From Sipunculus nudus (lineage: Eukaryota; Annelida; Sipuncula; Golfingiida; Sipunculidae): a stretch of DNA of 64,000 nucleotides. A model generated the notes under the pieces. That model saw only the letters and a program-made list of their open reading frames with translations, had not been told where the DNA came from and did not search any database. Below, piece after piece: positions 21,280-32,389 of the stretch. The first letter of the stretch is position 1, and the number at the start of each line of letters is the position of its first letter. Both the position numbers and the translations under genes were made by a program. The stretch is from the NCBI GenBank assembly GCA_026874595.1, contig CM049313.1, positions 58,113,159 through 58,177,158 of the forward strand, in the 5' to 3' direction.

Positions 21280-22604
21280 CAACAACAAGACCTCAAGAAC
21301 CTGCTGCGGAATTACGAACGTTTGTTTAGTGACATTCCAACGCGAACTAACATGTTGTGCCATGACGTCGATGTTGGCGAGGCAAGCGCAGTCAAGCAAC
21401 ATCCATATAGACTGAATCCAGAAAAGCAAAAGTATCTACAGGATGAGATTCAATATTTGCTGGACAATGATTTTATTGAACCTAGTAACAGTAACTGGAG
21501 TTCACCATGTATTCTTGTTAAACTGAACTCTGTCACAAGACTGACACGTTCCCGATTCCGAGAATCGATGATTGTATTGATAGAGTCGGTAGCTCCAGAT
21601 ATGTCTTCAAGTTTGACTTGCTAAAAGGATTCTGGCAAGCTCCACTGACAGAACGAGCGAAAGAAGTGTCCGCATTTGTGACGCCGCATTTGTGACTGTA
21701 CCAGTATAAAGTTATGCCGTTTGGCATGAAGAACCCGCCAGCCACGTTCCAGCGCCTCATCCATATGGTTGTCAAGGACATTCAGGGCTGTGACGCATAT
21801 ATTGATGACCTTATCGTATGCAGCGACAACTGGGAGAAACATCTGTAAATTCTTCGCGACCTCTTCGAAAGACTCAGTGAAGCACGTCTGACCGTCAACT
21901 TAGTAAAATCTGAGTTTTGTCATGCACAAGTAACATTTTTGGGTCATATTGTAGGGCAGGGTCAGGTAAAACCTGTTGATGCTGGGATAAGTGCTTTTTC
22001 TGCATTTCCTAGACAAGAAAACAAAAAGCAAATAATGCGTTTTCTTGGTATGGTTGGATACTACAGGGAGTTTTGTCCAAATTTTTCTGCTGTAGCTGAA
22101 CCTTTGACTAATTTGTTAAAGAAGAAACAAAAGTTTGTATGGAGTGTTCAGTTTGAAAATGCAATTCAGAATTTGAAAGCAATTCTGCAAAGTTCACCAG
22201 TTTTAGCAGCTCCAGACTTTTCAGTACCTTTTAAGTAAGCTGTAGATGTTAGTGATACTGCTGCTGGTGCTGTGTTGTTACAAGAAGGCAATGATGGCAA
22301 AGATCAACCAATTTGTTATTTCTCAAGAAAGTTTAATGCAAACAAGAAAAACTACTCCACTATTGAAAAAGAATGTTTGGCTTTGATTTTGGCGTTGCAA
22401 CAATTTGAAGTTTATGTTACTTCATTAGTCAGGTCTATCATTGTCTTCAAAGATCACAATCCCCTTACGTTCCTGTACAAGTTGAAGTGTAAAAATCAAA
22501 GATTGTTGAGGTGGAGTTTGTTCTTACAGGATTACAATCTTGATATCGTGCACATTAAGGGGAATGACAATGTACTTGCTGATTGCTTATCGAGATGTTT
22601 ATGA
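21280..22604 (+). pseudogene. Reverse transcriptase and RNase H of the Gmr1-like element
   Basis: A short Gln run (near 21262-21288) and NLLRNYERLFSDIPTRTN lead into the RT: VKQHPYRLNPEK and LLDNDFIEPSNSNWSSPCILV. A segment expected next is shortened and frameshifted near 21525. KFDLLKGFWQAPLT, VMPFGMKNPPATFQRL and AYIDDLIV (catalytic Asp pair, about 21798-21812) follow. The connection FLGMVGYYREFCPNF and RNase H motifs AVDVSDTAAGAVLLQ, FSRKFNANKKNYSTIEKECLAL and HNPLTFL complete the region, ending LADCLSRCL at the stop 22602-22604. In-frame stops at about 21846 and 22236 add to the damage. Confidence 0.88.
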
Positions 22605-22721
22605 AATGTTGTAAACAAGATGTTTATGTAATGTTGTAAATAAGATGATTTTTGAAATGTAAAATGTTAGTGATTGTGATCGCAAAAGAATGTTTTCCGT
22701 GAAAACTTTGTTTTTTCTTAC

Positions 22722-22732
22722 AGGAGGGGGAG
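22722..22732 (+). promoter_or_regulatory. Polypurine tract
   Basis: AGGAGGGGGAG lies directly against the 3' LTR start TGTTACAGG and would prime plus-strand synthesis. Confidence 0.85.
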
Positions 22733-23506
22733 TGTTACAGGTGCTCTTTTATTGTGTGACACGGGCGTAACTGGTCTTGTTGTTACATTTTATGTTTAAT
22801 CCGTAGTGGTTGAACTCTCGTTGTCATGTGAGCCTTGGGTTTTCACGCCTGGTCGTAGGTCACGTGTTGAGCCTGGTATGTGGAGGTACGCACAGCGATG
22901 TCTTCTCGATAATTCCTGAAACGCGTGTTGTGCAAGAACTTATAGACTGTTCGAGAAGTGGAAAATTCGAGGCTTGGAGTGTGAAGGTATATAAGGGGCT
23001 GTTTTTTAGAGGGCAGACAGCAGAGCAGATTCAAGCGGACGCAGAAGCGTGTGTCAGATTTTAAGACCTTATCCGACGAATGCGGCAAATATACATTTTT
23101 AAAGACTTCTTCCTGGATTTTATGCATTTGGACTTCAGTTTAATTTCTGGGTTGTTGCAAGAACTTTTCACAGGACTGTCATACTCCGAGAGTTTACATT
23201 TAAAGGACTTATCGTGGTGGCGGTATTGGTATCCAGGTACTATACCATTATCTTTATGTGTGATTGTATTGACTTGTTGCTATAACGCTGTTTTACTGTA
23301 TAATTGTATTGATTTAGTGTATTGTATTGTTAGGGTTGTTTTAAGAATAAATTATAGTTATTTGTTAACAAAAAACCACTGACTTCTTTATTCATTCCCC
23401 TAGACATTTCACGCTGCCTAGTGTTACAGAATCTGATTTGTTTTTTATCTCAATTACAAAATTTGTGTTCATCACGAATACGTGATCTGTTAATATTAGG
23501 TTCCGT

Positions 23507-23510
<4 letters not shown>
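22733..23510 (+). repeat. 3' LTR
   Basis: TGTTACAGG...CCGTAACA, 778 bp with TG/CA ends. It contains TATATAAGGGGCTG and an AATAAA polyadenylation signal at 23346-23351. It is longer than the 5' LTR because that copy lacks about 85 bp here. Confidence 0.88.

Positions 23511-23511
<1 letters not shown>

Positions 23512-23569
<58 letters not shown>
23512..23569. repeat. (TA)n microsatellite between two mobile elements
   Basis: Separates the 3' LTR from the inverted Penelope-like structure. Confidence 0.9.
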
Positions 23570-23572
<3 letters not shown>

Positions 23573-23627
23573 GGTAGTGTTACCCTCCGATGTAAAGTAC
23601 TTTATGGCCTACAGACTAGGCCAGGGC

Positions 23628-24469
23628 GGTATAACTCTGGTGAAGAACAACACTGTTAATTCACAACAGTCTGTTTCACGAGATGCGATCCCATCATCAG
23701 GTGAATGTGGTTAGAATGAAGCTAACGGCGTGGTTCGAAAAACCGAGACTTTACAAGATTACGAGATTATGCTTTGTGCGATTCGGGGCGGGGGGGGGGG
23801 GGGGAGAGCATGTGAAAGACTGACACTGATCCTATTGTCCTCGGGGGCACAATAGGATTGGTCGGGGTACACGTGTGATACTGGAACATAACAGGGCAAG
23901 GAGGTTATTTGTTGTTTTAATTTTTATATATAATACAAAGATATATACCAGGATGCTCAATTAGCATATTGAACTGATTTGTAATAGGGTCTTGGAAGCA
24001 GTGAACATATCAGTAGTATACATATGATATAAATACACATATACTATGAAAATACACAATATACAAGGCAAATGAAAGGCAAATATACTATACTTTACTC
24101 ATACCAAGTGGAATCCACTCGGTAAACTCACCATGATGTAGTGGTAACGCTATGTCCCTCATCACTTCAAAGCAGTGAGAGAACAACTACCTGAACAGGT
24201 AAGTCTGCCCAGGGGATCCTCGTTTTTTTTGGGGGGGGGGGGGGGGGTTGATGGGGGGCAGCTGAATATTAGTACGAATGCTAGGTTTTAAAATATTTCT
24301 GGGTGAATTTGTTTTGATAGCGGCACTGGGAGAGAATTTCAGCTCTTGAGTTCAACAATGATCCTGGGGGCCGTTGCTATAAGTAGCTTTCCAGAGATCA
24401 CACTTCCTGGTCCCATAGAAGTAAGGTTCTGTCTTGGCAGATATTTCCCAGGAGAGCTTGTAATTGATA
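23628..24469. repeat. Left inverted arm
   Basis: Complementary to 25440-26256 with scattered substitutions and small gaps. Shared landmarks include TATAACTCTG at the outer end, CACAATAGGATTGGTCGGGG, GGTAAGTCTGCCCA and CTCTCCTGGGAAATATCTGCC (complement) at the inner end. It includes a poly-G tract near 23788-23803 and another near 24229-24247, both mirrored as poly-C on the right. Confidence 0.88.
23648..23702 (-). ncRNA. Hammerhead-like core, left arm
   Basis: Minus-strand CTGATGA (23700-23694), about 16 nt, GAAAC (23677-23673), then a hairpin ACTGTT/AACAGT. Core residues fit, but stem II is weak in this copy and no stem I partner is evident. It may be a decayed ribozyme equivalent to the one at 16645, as it also lies at the 3' end of a Penelope-like element. 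Confidence 0.35.
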
Positions 24470-25438
24470 TTGTTGTCTTTTAGTGACCAAATGTGTTTAG
24501 ACAGTTCAGTAATTTTAGCATCGGATCTGTTACGAAAGGATTGCTTGTGGTTATTGTATCTTGTCTTGATATCACCTTCAGTACACCCTATGTAGTGTTT
24601 CTCGTCATTGTCTGTTATAACTGTTGCCTTATAGACAATGCATTTCAGCTGACACTGACCATTCATAGGACATTCGTCTTTTTTACATTGTTACATTGTT
24701 TTTGAGGTACATTCACAGCATTGTCAGTATTTAAAACCTTCATATTATGTTTGCTGATCAGGTTAGACATGTTGGGTAGACAGCTATAGCTATTTTTCAA
24801 ATTGTTCCTGTTGAATAACCTGTGGTACCTGCATGTGATGTTAAGGGAAGTGTTTTTCAACTAGTTTCATGAATTGTCTGCCAATGTTGGTTTTTACATG
24901 ACGACTGTAGGAGGGATTGAACCATATTATTTTCCTTTTCCTGTTTCTTTTGCTTTTCACTGTGGGTTCAACATATTTTAAGCTCTCTGAGAACCCGCTT
25001 TTCGCTAAAGTTTTGTCATGCATGGGTTTGGCTTTCATAAATAGCTCTTTATTGCAGGACTGGTCAGATACACGTTTGCTGATCATCATAGGTATCTGCC
25101 TTATGATAGCTGGGGGTGATTGGATTGTGCGTGGATATAGAGCGGGTCATTGTTCGGTTTTCTGTACGTGTAGAAGATGTCATTTTGGAGGTTAAATGTT
25201 ACGTCTTAGAAATCTTAGCAGGTCAGGTTAGTTTCAATGGTTATTTCAACCCAACATTGGAAAAGAGTTTGATCATTTTCTTACGGGTGCTGTCTGCTTT
25301 GGGCCCAGACATGTTGGGGAAACAACCTAAACCGTCATCACGATACAGGCCTAGAGCATTTTCACCAAATTTCTTTTTCAACATATCTAGGATGTATTAA
25401 CCAACAATTTCGCATGCTTCAGCGCCATCAAAACTGCC
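24352..25438 (-). pseudogene. Penelope-like RT C-terminus and GIY-YIG endonuclease, truncated and frameshifted
   Basis: Minus-strand pieces read GSFDGAEACEIVG, GLYRDDGLG (about 25329-25355, catalytic Asp pair), the thumb (KSKRNRKRKIIWFNPSYS), a Cys-containing linker, then the endonuclease: CIVYKATV, HYIGCTEGDIKTRYNNHKQSF, ELSKHIWSLK and YKLSWEIS, ending GTRKCDLWK near the stop at 24352. It is a different subfamily from the element at 14462 (HYIGCTE instead of HIGLTE). The 5' half of the RT is missing, so it is inactive. Confidence 0.86.
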
Positions 25439-25439
25439 C

Positions 25440-26254
25440 AAGCTCTCCTGGGAAATATCTGCCAAGACAGCACCTTACTTCTGTGGGACCAGGAAGTGTG
25501 ATCTCTGAAATGCTACTTATAGCAACGGCCCCCCTGGATCACTGTTGAACTCAAGAGCTGAAATTCTCTCCCAGTGCCACCATCAAAACAAATTCACCCA
25601 GAAATATTTTAAAACCTAGCATTAATACTAATATTCAGCGTGCCCCCCATCAACCCCCCCCCCCCCAACGAGGATCCCTTGGGCAGACTTACCTGTTCAG
25701 GTAGTTGTTCTCTCACTGCTTTGCAGTGATGAGGGACATGGCGTTACCACTACATCATGGTGAGTTTACCGAGTGGATTCCACTTGGTATGAGTATAGTA
25801 AGGTATATTTGGCTTTTATTTGCCTTGTATATTGTGTATTTTCATAGTATATGTGTATTTATATAATATGTATACTACTGATATGTTCACTGCTTCCAAG
25901 ACCCTATTACAAATCAGTTCAATATGCTAATTGAGCATCCTGGTATATATCTTTGTATTATATATAAAATTAAGACAACAAATAAACTCCTTGCCCTGTT
26001 ATATTCCAGTATCACACGTGTACCCCGACCAATCCTATTGTGCCCCCGAGGACAATAGGATCAGTGTCAGTCTTTCACATGCCCTACCCCCCCCCCCCCG
26101 CCCCGAATCGCACAAAGCATGATCTCGTAATCTCTTAAAGTCTCGGCTTTTCGAACCACGCCGTTAGCTTCATTCTAACCACATTCACCTGACGATCGGG
26201 TCGCATCCCGTGAAACAGACTGTTGTGAATTAACAGTGTTGTTTTTCTTCAGAG

Positions 26255-26256
<2 letters not shown>
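25440..26256. repeat. Right inverted arm
   Basis: Inverted copy of 23628-24469. It begins exactly inside the RT coding region, after codons for GSFDGA read on the minus strand, and ends next to a (TA)n tract. Confidence 0.88.
26187..26245 (+). ncRNA. Hammerhead-like core, right arm
   Basis: CTGACGA (26189-26195), stem II CGGG (26197-26200) with CCCG (26207-26210) around a six-base loop but with a T-T mismatch at its base, GAAA (26212-26215), and a stem III hairpin ACTGTT/AACAGT extended by C-G and A-T pairs. Stem I was not found, so activity is doubtful. Confidence 0.4.
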
Positions 26257-26257
<1 letters not shown>

Positions 26258-26295
<38 letters not shown>

Positions 26296-26385
26296 CATGC
26301 ACATCAAGTTTACAGCCATATAGCATCTATGAATATAAGTATGTGTGTACGTTTGTATATATATATATATATATATATATATTCA
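26258..26385. repeat. (TA)n microsatellites
   Basis: Two TA blocks at about 26258-26293 and 26358-26382 bordering the palindromic Penelope-like copy. Confidence 0.9.
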
Positions 26386-26429
26386 CAACCCGCTTATTAA
26401 AAACCAACCTACAAAACTAAATTATATAA

Positions 26430-26910
26430 TAACTAGCTGATAGACCCGGTATACCGGGCTTATTACCGGGATTGGGGAGATTTATTAACTGAGATGTGAT
26501 AGTTTTTTTATTCTTAAAGTTAACAGAAAATATAGGTTTCAGTCGGAAACTGTCCCCATAAGATATGTATAAACATTTTGGCACGACTGCAGAATAACCC
26601 ACGCACCCCTCTGAGGCATAACACTTCTGTGAACAGAAACGTTTCTATGTCCAGCTGCTTGTATCATAATTTTGCAAACTACTTTTACATTACATGAATC
26701 CTAAAAATACCGTCCGTCCGTATAAACTGATAACCTGGTGGGGAGTGGTGGGTCAGTGATCCTGCAGTCGCTCCAATATTTTTAACATTTATTTTGTGGG
26801 GCTGTCCTCGTGTCAAGAAATTTAATCCCGGTATGTTTATCTTGAAGACCTTGTCAGTGATGGTGTTTACATTGCGAACCAGAATGAGACGCGGGGGCAT
26901 TCAGGTTTTC
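26430..26910. repeat. Possible repeat head with a 14-bp palindrome
   Basis: AACTAGCTGATAGACCCGGT leads into the perfect palindrome CCCGGTATACCGGG (26445-26458). Sequences of this type head interspersed repeats in other invertebrates, from memory; the family is not identified. A minus-strand frame (26685-26900) containing IGATAGSLTHHSPPGYQF is open but unrecognised. Confidence 0.3.
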
Positions 26911-29165
26911 GATGATATTTGACTGGATTCTATCGTTGGACGTATAAAGATTAGGTTGATGTGAGTAACACATGAAAGATTATTAAAGATTTATTTATTG
27001 CAAAAAAAAACTGTTCCTGAAGAAAGAAACATAAATATTCATACCTCGTAAGTAGCAGAAGGGGATCCAACGGGACTCCATGCAGAGGGCCCGTATTCAT
27101 TTTCAACAGCCGCAACCTTTTTCTCATCGTATCAGACATATTTCGAGGCCTGAAACCCCAGACACCACTCCGCCCAACCCCATCCCACCCCACCCCACGC
27201 TTGTTCGTGAAATTGGGACCTTGAATTAGGTTTTATTAATAACTTTCCATTTCATAAAGCGAGAAAAATGTGTTTTTCTCTTTTACCGACCACGCACGTG
27301 GGCGAGAGTCTCGTTCAAATGAAAAGGCCGACAGGCTCAGATCCCTCACTGAAAGCAAGCGTTATTCATATGAAGAATAGTAGTGTTTGTGGTTAAAAGA
27401 CCACAATGAATGCGTTCCGGTCACTGCCGAAGGCAATTCGGCTGTGCTCGGTCTTCCCTTTGTGCAAGTCAGTAAAAACGGAAAAATCACTCAAAATTAT
27501 ATGTACATTAAACATTATTTATTCTCATATCGCCTATGTCACTGCGGGCATAACAACCTTAAAAATGATGTAAGGCACACTATTGTACACAACACAGTTT
27601 TAGAAAACATTGCGAACAGACGTGAACCGAATTCCTTTTATAAGTATTAGATTGCTTTTCGTTTTATAGACGGTACTGGAAGAACAGACCGGTCGCACGA
27701 ACAATCGCTTTTATCATCATCAGCATTATCGTGTCTACATGTGCTATATCCTGTACTCTCATGCAGTATAACTCCCTTCTCGTGTGTGTACCTGCACATC
27801 GCCGCTCGTATGAAGTGTTTACCGGTCACGCCCCGGTAAGTGTCTATTTCACCGTGTTGCCCCCAGCGTGATATCACACAGCTAGGATGGGCCGTGTATG
27901 TCTCCATCTCCGGGATAAATTCCACTTAATCATGTATACCAGGTACACAAGCGACGTCATCTGTACCGGATATATTTAAACATAAATATAAACATAAGGG
28001 ATAAACTAAAGACAACGCTTAGGAATATGCCCTCTATAAGGTAAGTCACATTCAATAAGTGCCAGGGGCATGCAGTTTCAAAGGTTCCGAGGGGCTGGGT
28101 TAGTTACGTGAACTGTAAGTTCGTCACAACTGGTTGCTCGTTAAAATTTAGTCTAGACAGGTGGTTCAGGAGACCAGCTGATGAGGGTTTGATAACAGAT
28201 GAACTAATATTTTATTTCAGTGACCAATTTTATCCATTATAAACAAGCCTGCTGTGGGAGTCACCTATCTGGATTCATTTTGGTTAAAGTATTCAGTGAA
28301 ACGCCCCTGTATGAAACCGTATCATTTTTTAATTGCCATAACCCATATACACACACATGTTATAGACAGCGAGAGGAAAGTCCGGGCCATAGCCATAGGG
28401 ATCTTGCAATCATCTGCTTTTATTGCCATCAAGGGGTCGTATAGAGGTCGATCCCAGTCTATAGTCTACGGCAGTGGCCATTCAAAAGCCCTTGTACATG
28501 TAGGTCATTTAGCGTGCATCTTGGTGTATGTTTATTTGTCTGTCTCATATTTTTGTCTCATACAGGACAGGATGGGATAATACAAGCATCCTATATTTGG
28601 GCGTGGTCCAAAAGTGTTATTCCACATTAAACTTTGCCGATTCGCGTCCCCTTGCCCTCAAACTCACTCCGCTTGTAGATTCTCGTCGGGACGGTGTTCT
28701 CGTGTCGCATCCCGCGCCCTTATCGTATCCTGCCAAATTCATTTCTCTCAGTTTTTAGAAATCGTTCAGGGAGGCCAATTTGCTTACAAAAAAACTCCGA
28801 TGTCTGCGGTCGCTTGTAGAAGTTCTAGGTTTAACATATGTTGAATGAATTATTAGTGTGAAAATCTGAATTCCCTTCCTATAACTTTGCTCGTGTATAC
28901 ATGTCAGTTCATTATAACGCGATCATTGTGTTTTGCATAATTACTTGTGTTTATGTTTATTTTTATTAGGTACAATGCATAAAGGGCGAGCAATATAAAA
29001 TAATTACTAAAGGAAATTGGTAATCCTGTTACCTGACTAATTAAAATTACTACTCCTGTAAATTAAGAAGCAGGGTTAATGTAAATGCATTAGCAACAAG
29101 GCAATATAATAATGTATGCATAATGTTGGTAAAATATTCCCATGCTGAATAAATTATCATTGTAT

Positions 29166-29214
<49 letters not shown>

Positions 29215-30312
29215 CCGACGTAACTCTTTGAAATATTTATCAGGCAGTTTTTTCGTCTGGTGATGTGTTTCTACAAAAAAAAACAAGCTATGATAATCAA
29301 AATAATGTACATTGAAGATTATTTTTTTATTTTCAGTATTTCATATATAATATGTTCTTCATTTTTACATGAGCTGAGAATCTTAAAGTTTATACTTTGA
29401 TTGATTTGTTTCTACAGGATGCAGATTGGAATAAGGGAGGGGAAAGGCGGTTGCTTTTTTAGCGGTACACCCTCCTTCCCCCTTACACTGCATTAACCTC
29501 GTGAATGAAGGTGTCTATGCATTTCCTGAAGGTTTAGCCTCAATGATTATCAATATTGTATTAATACTTCTTTTACTTTTATTTTCGTTTTTAATATCCT
29601 ACAACCAATATTCATATGACAAGCAAAAGATGTTATGAGATCACTTGTACGCGCAGGAGAGAGAAAGCTTTGGACAAGCTGCAACTCGAATCAAGCAGAA
29701 CATATAGAACGAAATGTATATCAGTATTAATTACAGAATGTGCAGTTAACAAACCATGGTGCATGCACATAATCTTGATGTGCACAAATAAAGAGGAAAA
29801 CAAATAATATGTAACGCATACTATAATTTATTGCATCATGCATGACAAACTTTATTTCGAAATATAAGTTTTTACTCTTACATGAATAAAATCTGTAGAG
29901 TATTGATGCCCCCACTGAGAATGCAAGGAAGTATCATGCAGGCGTGACTAATTACATATATATACACAAAGCAACACATTTGTAAATTTTACAGCTTTAT
30001 ATATCTTTAGTATATGTCTCCATTATACATCTTTTTATTACATGTCATTCTCTTATTTTATATCAGTGGATAGAAATCAGTGTGTAGATGTACACATTAA
30101 TATCTGAAGCATATAAATGCGAAATAACATACATAACCTCTTACAATGTAAACGCTCTTTACACATTGCTTAACCTACAGGCCTATACTACCTTTATCTA
30201 ATTAGAAGCTAGAAGCGTTAGGTTTTCTGCTGCCTCGGGAGCGTACTAACAATGTAATAATACGACAAATTAATTTTGCAATGAATGTTATAGTTTTTAT
30301 TTAATCTATCAG
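26911..30312. other. Intergenic, no gene recognised
   Basis: AT-rich sequence with a (TA)n tract at about 29168-29212. Short open frames at 27387-27650 (+), 27647-27925 (-) and 28220-28580 (+) have no family motifs or convincing splice signals. Confidence 0.5.
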
Positions 30313-31694
30313 CAAATGTATTTTTGATTCCAAGATACAAGTCCGTTGGAGAACGCCTCTCGTTGATAACTATCCTGCTGGCTCTGTGGATGACTTTCAT
30401 CGGATGTGACGCCAACAAATATGGAGGAGCAGCATTCATAGATGGTGATGTGTTGTTAACAGGATTCTTCCCTGTCCACAATGCTGCCATTAATGGGGAA
30501 TGCGACATGAACTCTTTCAGGAGTAGGAATGGATTCCAACTGTACGATTCTTTCTTGTATGCAATAAACCAGGTTAATAGCCACCAAGGACGCTTCAAGG
30601 ACTTTAAATTCAAACTCGGAGGTCTAGCTTTGGATGACTGCAACAGCCCAAAGCATGTTTACTCCACACTACACAATGTCATTACTGGCTCTGGAGATTT
30701 TAAAGATCTCACGTTGAAGAAACTATTTGGGGTGGTTGCCTCGCTTGAATCTCCAGTGACTGACAAAGTAGCTGAAGTTTTATTTGACCACAAGGTGGCG
30801 CAGGTATCGTATGGAGTTTCAGAGGATAAATTTGACGATACCGTAAGTTATCCATTTTTATATTTGACCGTACCGACAGAATCAAATATTGTGCAGGCCA
30901 AAGCACATCTACTCAAAAGATACGGCTGGCCCAGTGTTTTAGTCATCACAGATTCGTCAAGTTACTCACGGGAAGGAATAGAGATCGCTGTGAAAGCCAG
31001 TGGTGGATGCGTTTTACATATATTAAAACTGAATCGTACGACAACGAATGTGGAAGAAATACTTAGAGAAGCCATTAATTATGATAATATCACACAAGTT
31101 GTACTCTTAGCGACAAATGACACAAACACACGGGCGATAGTAAATGCAAAACAAAGCGTTAAAGAAAGTGACAAAATTGTTTTTGTCGGCGGAAGAACTT
31201 TGATTGATATTTTCCATGATACTCCCGGAAGTCACACAGGACTTTCCAGATCGATAGCAGTTACTCCATTCTCAACAAAAGTACCTGGCTACATAGATCA
31301 CCTCAAATCAAAATCGTGGGGTAAAGCGTACCCGGAAAACCCCTACTTCGAAACGTACTTTAAGAAAATGCACGATTGCGAGCACCGCTATTGCCCGTCT
31401 AGCCCTGTCACGTCAGTAAGTGGGTTTACTATGGATATGAATGTCCCATACGTTATTGATTCTGTGTATGCGATGGCATATGGCATCCACGGCACACTTC
31501 GAGAACTGTGTGGATTTGATTATGAAAATATATGTGAAGACTTCTTTCTTTACCCTGATTGGCGGGATACCCTCTACTACCAGATAGGTGGCGCCAGGTT
31601 TGAAAGTGTGACGTCTCGGCCTTTCCGGTTCTACGGCACGCATGGGAACCTTGGTTTCACCGTGACACATATTTCTAAAACTGGTTACGAAGAG
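30313..31694 (+). CDS. Class C GPCR-like receptor, ligand-binding domain exon
   Basis: A 1.4-kb open exon begins after the acceptor TTAATCTATCAG|CA and ends at GAAGAG|GTAGGC in phase 0. A hydrophobic stretch (LSLITILLALWMTFIGC) is probably the signal peptide core; the initiator Met should be in an upstream exon, since the frame has no ATG before it. The domain then opens with GDVLLTGFFPVHN and NGFQLYDSFLYAINQVN and has LFGVVASLESPVTDKVAEVL, VSYGVSEDKFDD, FLYLTVPTESNIVQA, YGWPSVLVITD and NVPYVIDSVYAMAYGIH. This is the periplasmic-binding-protein-like (ANF receptor) fold of metabotropic glutamate and related receptors. The ligand is unknown. Cysteine-rich and seven-helix parts were not found downstream. 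Confidence 0.82.
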
Positions 31695-32212
31695 GTAGGC
31701 ATCTTCGGCATATTATTTAAATGATATATTTAAAAATCTAAATATGCGTATTAAGTAACCTGGTGATATATTTCTTACACAACATGCGAAGAAAAATCGA
31801 CCTTTACCTCTTCAACTTATTTAAAAATAAATAAATAAATACATCTGATAAAAACTTTCTAAAATAATTTTTCTAATAAAAAAAAATTCGGATGTTTAGT
31901 CTTTGTATTCTGCAATTAATAAAAATGAAACATTTTATAGTCAACAATTACCCATTTTGTTTAATGCGGCACATCATTCAAAATCTGCTTTGCAATGTAA
32001 ATGTTCTCCTTGAAAATGCATATTTTTTTTTAAATGACAAATGAAAATGTTTAATGCTACGTTGTGATTTTTAACCTACAGCAGGCAACATAAGCTAAAC
32101 GATACCATTCCGTAGAAAATCTGCATATTTAAAATTCGATGACTATTAATAAGACCTATTTTAGGATTTGTTGAAGAACTTTAAATCTTAAAATAAGATA
32201 ATATTATTTCAG

Positions 32213-32389
32213 GTTGGTAACATACAGGCCTCATACATTGTGATCGCGGAGACCCCGAAACAGACGTTAACACCTTCTCCGAGAAGTCGGGAATGTCGAT
32301 CAGGCGTGGCAAACGAAAAATATTTCCTAAGCTCTAAACCTGTGATCTTGTTTGTTTCATTTTATACTTATGTTATGTGTAAAGTTTAG
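32213..32389 (+). CDS. Class C receptor, second exon (end of ligand-binding domain), tentative 3' limit
   Basis: Acceptor ATTATTTCAG|GTT in phase 0 joins exon 1 as KTGYEE-VGNIQASYIVIAE, the expected beta strand at the end of the lobe, then PSPRSRECRSG, which resembles the start of the cysteine-rich region. The frame stays open to a TAG at 32387-32389. Either the exon ends earlier at a weak donor, for example GTAAAG near 32379, or this form stops here and is secreted. Start well supported, end uncertain. Confidence 0.55.
   Translation, partial: VGNIQASYIVIAETPKQTLTPSPRSRECRSGVANEKYFLSSKPVILFVSFYTYVMCKV

Larger units (their letters stand above)
16773..23510 (+). mobile_element. Gmr1-like LTR retrotransposon (Ty3/gypsy with integrase before RT), degenerate
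   Basis: Two LTRs (16773-17469 and 22733-23510) flank an internal region read as gag - protease - integrase - reverse transcriptase - RNase H. The enzymes are Ty3/gypsy in type (YIDDL RT, GPY-like integrase tail) but the integrase precedes the RT, as in Ty1/copia and in Gmr1-like elements. Many frameshifts and stops, and a short deletion in the RT, make it inactive. No clear target-site duplication. It sits between a TA-rich stretch and a (TA)n tract. A second related copy lies at 41833-46654 and two solo LTRs at 52753 and 61923. Confidence 0.88.
23628..26256 (-). mobile_element. Penelope-like element with long inverted terminal arms (palindromic copy)
   Basis: Left arm 23628-24469 and right arm 25440-26256 are inverted copies of each other, enclosing a ~970-bp spacer. 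The spacer plus the inner left arm carries the C-terminal RT and GIY-YIG endonuclease on the minus strand; the arm is the element's 3' region. The right arm is thus an inverted copy of the 3' end joined to the truncated 5' side. Such 5' inverted partial copies are known for Penelope-like elements. (TA)n tracts flank both ends. Confidence 0.85.

Noticed and set aside
27647-27925. Minus-strand open frame of 92 codons with scattered Cys
   Set aside because: No ATG at its start, no clear splice sites, no family motif.
30324-30326. Start codon of the class C receptor at 30324 (Met-Ile-Pro-Arg...)
   Set aside because: The codon is TTG, not ATG; the frame continues upstream to an acceptor site, so the true start is probably in an earlier exon.
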